Positions 59,240-64,000 of a DNA stretch of 64,000 nucleotides are shown piece by piece (position 1 is the stretch's first letter; every line of letters starts with the position of its first letter). The DNA lies in contig NZ_JBJMAW010000001.1 of assembly GCF_046600735.1 (NCBI RefSeq), positions 62,001 to 126,000 of the forward strand, read 5' to 3'. This DNA is from Novilysobacter_A longmucuonensis (lineage in GTDB: Bacteria > Pseudomonadota > Gammaproteobacteria > Xanthomonadales > Xanthomonadaceae). Both the position numbers and the translations under genes were made by a program. A model generated the notes under the pieces. That model did no database searches and was not told the origin of the DNA. It saw only the letters and a list, made by a program, of their open reading frames with translations.

Positions 59240-59315
59240 TGGTGCCGGCTGTCAGAATCGAACTGACGACCTACTGATTACAAATCAGTTGCTCTACCAA
59301 CTGAGCTAAGCCGGC
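59240..59315 (-). tRNA. tRNA-Thr (anticodon TGT)
   Basis: On the minus strand a 76-nt cloverleaf starts at 59315 with a 7-bp acceptor stem, the D-arm AGCTCAGTTGGTAGAGC, an anticodon stem CTGAT with loop TTTGTAA (anticodon TGT, reading ACA), TTCGATTC in the T-arm, and an encoded CCA at 59242-59240. Confidence 0.97.
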
Positions 59316-59361
59316 GGTTTGCACAGTCTAGCGTGCGCCTCATGGCTCGCGTGCCCTCGCG

Positions 59362-60027
59362 TCATTGCAGCTCGGCGCAGTCGAGCGCCTCGCGCCGTGG
59401 CGCAGCGCTGATCTCCTGTGCCCGTGCGGGGTCGAAACCGGCGGCCGCCCGGAGGTCCAGCCACAGCGCCACCGGGCCGCTGCGGATCGGCTCGGCCAAA
59501 GCGGCAAAACCGGCCGCGGCCAACGCCGCCGCGTGCGCGCGTGCGGTCGCCTCGTCGGCATAGCGCCCGAGCGCGACAGCGTTGGCGTCCGCGCCCTGGC
59601 GCATCACGAAATAGTCGGTGAAACCGGCTTCGGCCACCCGTGCGGCGGCGGCCTGCGCGGCGGCGAGGTCCTCCGATGGCGGCAGGTAGACGCGCCAGCC
59701 GCTGATCGGCCCGGTCTGGACCCGGCGCCCGCGCACCTGCAGCGATGCGATCGGCCGGAGGGCGGCGCGCGCGCGCTCGATCTCGGCTGCGGTCTCGAAT
59801 GGCCCCAGGCTCAGGCATTGGGGTGCGGTGGCCTGGCGTGCTGCAGCGCCCGCCGCGGCCGGGGCGGCGGCGGGCGCTCGGGAGCGCTCGCCGAGCAGTT
59901 GCAGCCGGGCGACGCCTGGCGGGTGCGCGGCGGGTTCGGCGGGCGTCGGCGGCGCGCGCAGCAGCCACCAGCCGGCGACGCCGAGGTTGAGCGCGAGCAG
60001 CAGGACGATCAGGGCGCGGATCAGCAT
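59362..60027 (-). CDS. SPOR-domain membrane protein
   Basis: Protein of 221 aa with an N-terminal membrane anchor (MLIRALIVLLLALNLGVAGWWLL) and a Pro/Ala-rich linker. Its C-terminal region is SPOR-like, with two beta-alpha units: CLSLGPFETAAEIERARAAL and, further on, FVMRQGADANAVALGRYADE with the ATARAHAAALAAAGF helix. It probably binds denuded peptidoglycan. It lies just downstream of coaX (50 nt apart), so it is probably the last gene of the birA-coaX unit. Confidence 0.85.
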   Translation of the reverse strand: MLIRALIVLLLALNLGVAGWWLLRAPPTPAEPAAHPPGVARLQLLGERSRAPAAAPAAAGAAARQATAPQCLSLGPFETAAEIERARAALRPIASLQVRGRRVQTGPISGWRVYLPPSEDLAAAQAAAARVAEAGFTDYFVMRQGADANAVALGRYADEATARAHAAALAAAGFAALAEPIRSGPVALWLDLRAAAGFDPARAQEISAAPRREALDCAELQ

Positions 60028-60076
60028 CGGGCAATTCTAAAGGCCAGGCGTCCATGGGCCCGCTCGAGGGTGCTGC

Positions 60077-60814
60077 TCATGCGCACTCTGTCTTCGCCCA
60101 CACCGCCAGTCCCTCGATCACCAGCCCCGGCACCCAGCGCGCCGTCGGCAGGTGCGGCATCAAATTTTCGCCGCCGCCGCCGTGCAGCAGCAGCGCCGGA
60201 GCAGTGCCCAGCCGTTGCCGCGCGGCCGCGACGCTGTGCTCGATCAAGCCCAACGCTGCGCCCTCGCAACCGGAGGCGAGCGCGTCCGCGGTATCGGCCG
60301 CGAATTCGCGGTACCCGCCGCCGGCCACCGGCAGTTGTGCGGCGCGGGCGTGCAGCACTTCGCGCATCAGGGTCGGCGAAGGCGCGATGCGCCCGCCGAG
60401 GTGGCACCCGTCGCGATCGAGCAGGTCCACGGTCAGCGCGGTGCCGACCCCGCACAGCAGTGACGGACCGTCGCCGCGCGCGTGCGCGGCGAGCAGCGCG
60501 AGAAAGCGATCCACCCCGAGCCTGTCCGGTTGGGCATAGGCGATGCGCACCCCGGCGCAGTCGGCGCGGGTGCGCGCCAGCGACACGTGCCGGCAGCGGC
60601 CTTCCAGTTCGCGGAGCACCGCGGCGGTCAGTTCCGGTGCGGCGACACTGGCAAGCCACGCCTGTTCAATGCGCCCCGGCAGCACGTCGGCCAGGCCGCC
60701 GCCGACCTGGTCGATGCGATGGGGCACCGCGATCACCTCGCCAATGCGGCCGTCCTCCAGCAGCGGCGCGCACTTCAGCCGGGTGTTGCCGAGATCGAAC
60801 AACCACGCGCTCAC
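60077..60814 (-). CDS. coaX: Type III pantothenate kinase
   Basis: First enzyme of CoA synthesis, acetyl-CoA-insensitive ASKHA kinase, 245 aa. The phosphate-1 motif is FDLGNTRLK, and further family blocks are VASVAAPE-type LASVAAPEL, AQPDRLGVDRFLALLAAH, VGTALTVDLL (with catalytic Asp), GGRIAPSPTLM and LLLHGGGGENL. It overlaps birA by 4 nt, the usual birA-coaX arrangement, which links biotin ligation to CoA supply. Confidence 0.95.
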   Translation of the reverse strand: MSAWLFDLGNTRLKCAPLLEDGRIGEVIAVPHRIDQVGGGLADVLPGRIEQAWLASVAAPELTAAVLRELEGRCRHVSLARTRADCAGVRIAYAQPDRLGVDRFLALLAAHARGDGPSLLCGVGTALTVDLLDRDGCHLGGRIAPSPTLMREVLHARAAQLPVAGGGYREFAADTADALASGCEGAALGLIEHSVAAARQRLGTAPALLLHGGGGENLMPHLPTARWVPGLVIEGLAVWAKTECA

Positions 60815-61809
60815 GCCGGCACGCTGCGGCGCACGCTGATTTCGCCGGAATGGAAGTGCCGCTCCGCGCCGTCGTGCAGGCGCACGCGCAGGGCGCCGTC
60901 GGCGGCGATGCCCAGTGCGGTGCCGTGCTGCGCTGCAGCCTCGCCGTGCACGGTCAGCGGTTCGCCGGCCAATGCGTCGAGCGCGGCATAGCGCGGCAGG
61001 AACGGCGCCAGCCCGTCGGCGTCGAACTGCTCCAGTGCCGGCAGCCAGTGCGTGAGCAGCGCCGCGGCAAGAGCGTCGCGCGTGGGCGTGGGGGCGGTGG
61101 TCAACGCGCCCAGGTCACACCACGGCTGGTCGATTCGCGCCGCGGCGTGTTCCGGCGGCATCCGCACATTGAGTCCGAGCCCGATGACCGCGCGGACCGG
61201 ACCGGCGTGCTCGCCGCCGCCCTCGACCAGCAGCCCGCCGAGCTTGCGCAGGCCGGTGTCGTGTTCGACCACCAAGTCGTTCGGCCACTTCAGCCGCACC
61301 GCATCGAAGCCGAGCCCGCGCAGGGCTTCGGCGGTGGCGATGCCGGCCACCAGGCTGAGTCCGCCCAGGCGCACCAGTCCGCCGGCAAAACTGCGCGACA
61401 GCGACAGGTACAGATGCGCGGCCAGCGGCGAGGCCCACTCGCGCCCGCGCCGTCCGCGGCCCGCACTCTGGCGCTCGGCCAGCAGTACCGTCGCCTGCGC
61501 GCCGGCCGGCCCCGGCCGTCGCAACAGCTCGCTGTTGGTCGAGTCGAGCGACCAGGCGACCTCCAGCGCGTCGAGCCGGGCACGCGTAGCGCCCGGCAGC
61601 GCAGCCCGGATCACCGCCGCATCGAGCAGGTCGAGCGGCTGCGACAGTGCATAGCCACGGCCGGGCTTGGCTTCGATCGGCACACCGGCCTCGCGCAGCG
61701 CCTCGATCCGCTTCCACACCGCCGCGCGGGTCTGGCCGGAGGCGCTGGCGAGCGCATCGCCGGACGCCGGGCCGGCCATCAGCCGCTTCAGCAGTTCGCG
61801 CTCGTTCAT
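60811..61809 (-). CDS. birA: Biotin-acetyl-CoA-carboxylase ligase / biotin operon repressor BirA
   Basis: Attaches biotin to the BCCP subunit and may repress biotin genes. The 332-aa protein has an N-terminal winged HTH (SGDALASASGQTRAAVWKRI, about 15-60) and the ligase domain with the biotin/AMP loop GRGRRGREW, LYLSLSRSF, RLKWPNDLV (Lys) and GLGLNVR, followed by a C-terminal SH3-like domain. The ATG 61809 has no strong ribosome site. It overlaps coaX by 4 nt. Confidence 0.95.
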   Translation of the reverse strand: MNERELLKRLMAGPASGDALASASGQTRAAVWKRIEALREAGVPIEAKPGRGYALSQPLDLLDAAVIRAALPGATRARLDALEVAWSLDSTNSELLRRPGPAGAQATVLLAERQSAGRGRRGREWASPLAAHLYLSLSRSFAGGLVRLGGLSLVAGIATAEALRGLGFDAVRLKWPNDLVVEHDTGLRKLGGLLVEGGGEHAGPVRAVIGLGLNVRMPPEHAAARIDQPWCDLGALTTAPTPTRDALAAALLTHWLPALEQFDADGLAPFLPRYAALDALAGEPLTVHGEAAAQHGTALGIAADGALRVRLHDGAERHFHSGEISVRRSVPA

Positions 61810-62101
61810 GGTTTCGCCGTACCCCGCGGCCAAAGGTCCGCAGCCGCCAGGGGCGGTGGTAGCGCCGTGCAGGGCGCACGCTGCGCCTCGGTCGGGCGCG
61901 CGGAGGGAGTGGATAGCCACGACATGCGCGCATTATGCGGGAGCCTGGAGTGCTTCCGGCAGCGCTGCGGCGGGCGAGGGAGGGTCGCCTGAAACAGGCT
62001 CGAGTGCGTGCTGCGTCGCAGCATTCCTGCCCGTCGGCTGCGCGTGAAATCGCGTTATAGTCAACGGCTAGCCGGACTCCGTCTTACGCGAGGACCTTTC
62101 C

Positions 62102-62362
62102 ATGTTGCGGATTTGCCTATGCCTGCTGCTTGCCGTCGCCAGCACGTCCGTGACTGCGCGCGAGGTGAAACTGAGCGCGCCCGGTGGCGAGAGCTGCGAT
62201 GACCAGGTCCACGGCAAACAAGCCGATCGCAACGCCGCCGCGGCGTCGGCTCCGTCGGCGCGCGAAACCAAGGTCAAACCGAGCGTCCACAGCGACGCCG
62301 GCCCGGCCGGCCGCATGCAGTCGCCGCGCTGGCACAGCTTCCTGCCCGGCATGTTCCGCTGA
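62102..62362 (+). CDS. Small secreted protein of xanthomonad type, 86 aa
   Basis: Not a named family. It has a Sec signal (MLRICLCLLLAVASTSVTA), one Cys in the mature part (GGESCDDQ), and the conserved-looking tail RETKVKPSVHSD...RMQSPRWHSFLPGMFR. Similar tails are familiar to me from xanthomonad hypothetical proteins, from memory. The role is unknown; a periplasmic location is likely. Confidence 0.75.
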   Translation: MLRICLCLLLAVASTSVTAREVKLSAPGGESCDDQVHGKQADRNAAAASAPSARETKVKPSVHSDAGPAGRMQSPRWHSFLPGMFR

Positions 62363-62409
62363 GCATGCATCGCTGAGCGTGCCCGCCTGATTCGCGCGAC
62401 GGCAGTACG

Positions 62410-63156
62410 TTGTTCGAATGGCTCCGGCGCCTGCGGCGTCCCGACCCGATAGATCCGCAGCTGTGGCGCGAGACGCGCAATGCGGTGCCCTGGTTGCATG
62501 CGCTGGATGCGGAGCGCGACGCGCGCCTGGGCGGGCTCGCCGCACGATTCCTGCACGAGAAGACCATCAGCCCGATCGGCGAGCTGAGCCTGGACGGGCA
62601 GCAGCGCTGCATGCTCGCCGCCTTGTGCTGCCTGCCGCTGCTGGAGTTCGGCGCCGAGGGCCTGCACGGCTGGTCGCAACTGATCGTCTATCCCGAGGCG
62701 TTCCGCGTGCAGCGCAGCCATATCGATGCGGCCGGCGTGCTGCACGAGGGCCATGACGAGCTCATCGGCGAGGCGTGGGAATCCGGACCGCTGGTGCTGT
62801 CCTGGGCCGACGTGCTGGCCGACTGCGAAAGCCCGCGCGCCGGTTTCTGCGTCGCCGCGCACGAGATCGCGCACAAGCTGGACGTGCTCGACGGCGCGCT
62901 GGACGGCACCCCGCCGCTGCCGCGCCCGTGGCAACGCGAATGGGCGGGCGATTTCCAGCAGGGCTACGACCGGCTGGTGGCCGAGGTCGAAGCCGGCCGG
63001 GAGACTGCGATCGACGCCTACGCTGCCGAGGCCCCGGAGGAATTCTTCGCCGTCGCGACCGAGTACCACTTCAGCGACCCGGCCCTGCTGCGCGAGGCGA
63101 TGCCACAGGTGGCCGCGCACCTAAGGCGCTTCTACGGACGCTCGCCGTTTGCCTGA
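62410..63156 (+). CDS. MtfA-like zinc peptidase (M90)
   Basis: Zinc-dependent peptidase, 248 aa, of the MtfA family, which in E. coli regulates the glucose PTS repressor Mlc. The metal motif HEIAHKLDVLDG (HExxH) is followed by a conserved region AEAPEEFFAVATEYHFSDP with the third ligand Glu. The start VFEWLRRLRR-type reads from TTG 62410; no ATG is near and in frame. It is 47 nt after the small secreted protein gene and may share its transcript. Confidence 0.88.
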   Translation: MFEWLRRLRRPDPIDPQLWRETRNAVPWLHALDAERDARLGGLAARFLHEKTISPIGELSLDGQQRCMLAALCCLPLLEFGAEGLHGWSQLIVYPEAFRVQRSHIDAAGVLHEGHDELIGEAWESGPLVLSWADVLADCESPRAGFCVAAHEIAHKLDVLDGALDGTPPLPRPWQREWAGDFQQGYDRLVAEVEAGRETAIDAYAAEAPEEFFAVATEYHFSDPALLREAMPQVAAHLRRFYGRSPFA

Positions 63157-63162
63157 TCAAGA

Positions 63163-63418
63163 GCTGTTGGTCCGCAAAGGACGCAGAAGAAGCAAGTAAG
63201 AAGTAAGGGGGTAAGGAGCAAGGGGCGAGGGGCAAGGAGCAAGGAGTCGCCGTAGGCTGGGCTGACAAGCCCAGCATTCGTAGATCAAGGCGCTGGGCTT
63301 GCCAGCCCAGCCTACGGATCGCAACTCGCCGCTTCCTTGCTTTCTCTTGCTTCCTTGCCTCTTTCCTTCCTTGCCTTCTTTTGCGTCTTTCGCGTCCTTT
63401 GCGGACCGGAACGCTCTT
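63163..63418. repeat. Mosaic of families J, G and C repeats before the histidine kinase gene
   Basis: TCCGCAAAGGACGCAGAAG (family J word), GTAAG/AAGGAG tandem runs (family G), a full two-arm family C element (63252-63316), a T/C-rich run, and the reverse of the J word ending at 63418, where the kinase stop codon lies. This fills the whole 261-bp gap. Confidence 0.75.
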
Positions 63419-64000
63419 CACAGCCCCGGCGGCAATTGCACTTCGAAGCGCGCGCCGCCGAGCTCCTCCGAGGGGCGCACGCCCAAGGTGCCGCGATAGC
63501 CGCGCACCAAGTCCTGCACGATCGCCAGGCCGATGCCGTGGCCTTGCACACGCTCGTCGCCGCGCACGCCGCGCTGCAGGATCAACGCGATCTTGTCCTG
63601 TGGGATGCCGGGACCGTCGTCGTCCACCGCCAGCAGCAGTCCGGGGCGGCGGTTTGGCACGACCTCGCTGGGCTTCACCGTCAGCAGCACGCGCGACCTG
63701 GCCCATTTGAAGGCGTTCTCCAGTAGGTTGCCGAGCAACTCCTGCAGGTCGCCGGGCTCGCCGTGGAACTGCACGCCCGGGCTGATCTCGAACTCGCACA
63801 AGACGCCCTTGGCTGCGTAGACCTTTTCCAGTCCACGGACGATCTGCTCGGCATGCGGCTCGATCGCGATCGGCGCGGCGAACAGAGCGTGACCGCCGGA
63901 CGCCGCGCGCGCGAGCTGGTAGGAGACCAGGTCGTTCATGCGCCGCAACTGCAGGTCGACGTCCTCGCGCAGCTCGTGCTCCGCGGCGTTGTCGTCGAGC
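63418..64000 (-). CDS. Sensor histidine kinase, PhoQ-like, C-terminal part (partial)
   Basis: The frame is open to the window end, so only the last 193 or so residues are seen. A helix EHELREDVDLQLRRMNDLVSYQLARA belongs to the dimerisation/linker region, followed by a HATPase_c domain with N box ELLGNLLENAFKWAR, G1 DDDGPGIP and G2 GHGIGLAIVQ. The stretch NDLVSYQLARA and the HATPase wording resemble PhoQ-type kinases of xanthomonads. The response regulator would lie beyond the right edge. Confidence 0.88.
   Translation of the reverse strand, partial: LDDNAAEHELREDVDLQLRRMNDLVSYQLARAASGGHALFAAPIAIEPHAEQIVRGLEKVYAAKGVLCEFEISPGVQFHGEPGDLQELLGNLLENAFKWARSRVLLTVKPSEVVPNRRPGLLLAVDDDGPGIPQDKIALILQRGVRGDERVQGHGIGLAIVQDLVRGYRGTLGVRPSEELGGARFEVQLPPGL

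Overview
The window looks like a chromosomal segment of a GC-rich gammaproteobacterium of the Xanthomonadaceae/Lysobacteraceae (Lysobacter, Luteimonas, Xanthomonas or Stenotrophomonas type). The reasons are the xerC-hslVU order, an HslV with a conserved-looking N-terminal leader, the mreBCD-mrdA-rodA-mltB-rlpA-dacA-ybeD-lipBA wall and lipoate block, and many short palindromic intergenic repeats of the kind common in this family. Gene density is high, GTG and TTG starts are frequent, and neighbouring genes often overlap by 4 nt (ATGA or GTGA). I see no transposase, phage, plasmid or CRISPR genes.

Layout. 1-4.8 kb: xerC, hslV, hslU, a cytosine-deaminase-like gene (minus) and ubiE. 4.9-9.8 kb: an M1 peptidase lipoprotein, a small lipoprotein, a YbaK-like deacylase and a PfkB kinase. 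10.1-22.6 kb: the cell-shape and wall block followed by lipB-lipA. 22.9-26.4 kb: prc and rarD. 26.4-33.3 kb (minus): a four-gene MacAB-type exporter, an M17 aminopeptidase and a HAD hydrolase. 33.3-34.1 kb: two head-to-head copies of a roughly 260-bp structured repeat. 34.1-38.2 kb (minus): a degQ-like protease, then yqjD/yqjE/yqjK-like genes and an AI-2E family permease. 38.3-43.0 kb: a TPR gene remnant, then a split class II (B12-dependent) ribonucleotide reductase whose two subunit genes flank a histone-H1-like gene. 43.0-49.0 kb: a broken FAD desaturase gene, EF-hand proteins, an M28 peptidase, a diguanylate cyclase and an AmiD-like amidase. 49.2-53.3 kb: a 2-oxoacid dehydrogenase E1alpha-E1beta-E2 operon and a VOC protein. 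53.4-61.8 kb (minus): a GAF-GGDEF protein, an MBL hydrolase, trpS, csbD, an entericidin-like lipoprotein, arginase, tRNA-Thr, a SPOR protein, coaX and birA. 62.1-64 kb: a small secreted protein, an MtfA-like peptidase and the 3' part of a PhoQ-like histidine kinase.

How it fits together. The mre/mrd/mlt/rlp/dac genes build and trim lateral-wall peptidoglycan, and the AmiD-like amidase and Prc add turnover and processing. LipB/LipA provide the lipoyl cofactor that the E2 protein at 51.4 kb needs. NrdJa and NrdJb together would make the B12-dependent reductase. Two diguanylate cyclases with intact active and inhibitory sites point to c-di-GMP control.

The most unusual signals are: (1) a three-copy structured repeat in which paired base changes preserve the stems; (2) an A10 run in nrdJb with immediate stops in both alternative frames; (3) the histone-like gene between nrdJa and nrdJb behind a promoter, an NrdR-box-like palindrome and a leader of about 290 nt; (4) repeat sequence read as protein in the MreC C-terminus and repeats that supply stop codons; (5) a 14-nt duplication that creates a mini-ORF overlapping the start of an ABC permease gene. 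All assignments are from reading the sequence; no database search was run.
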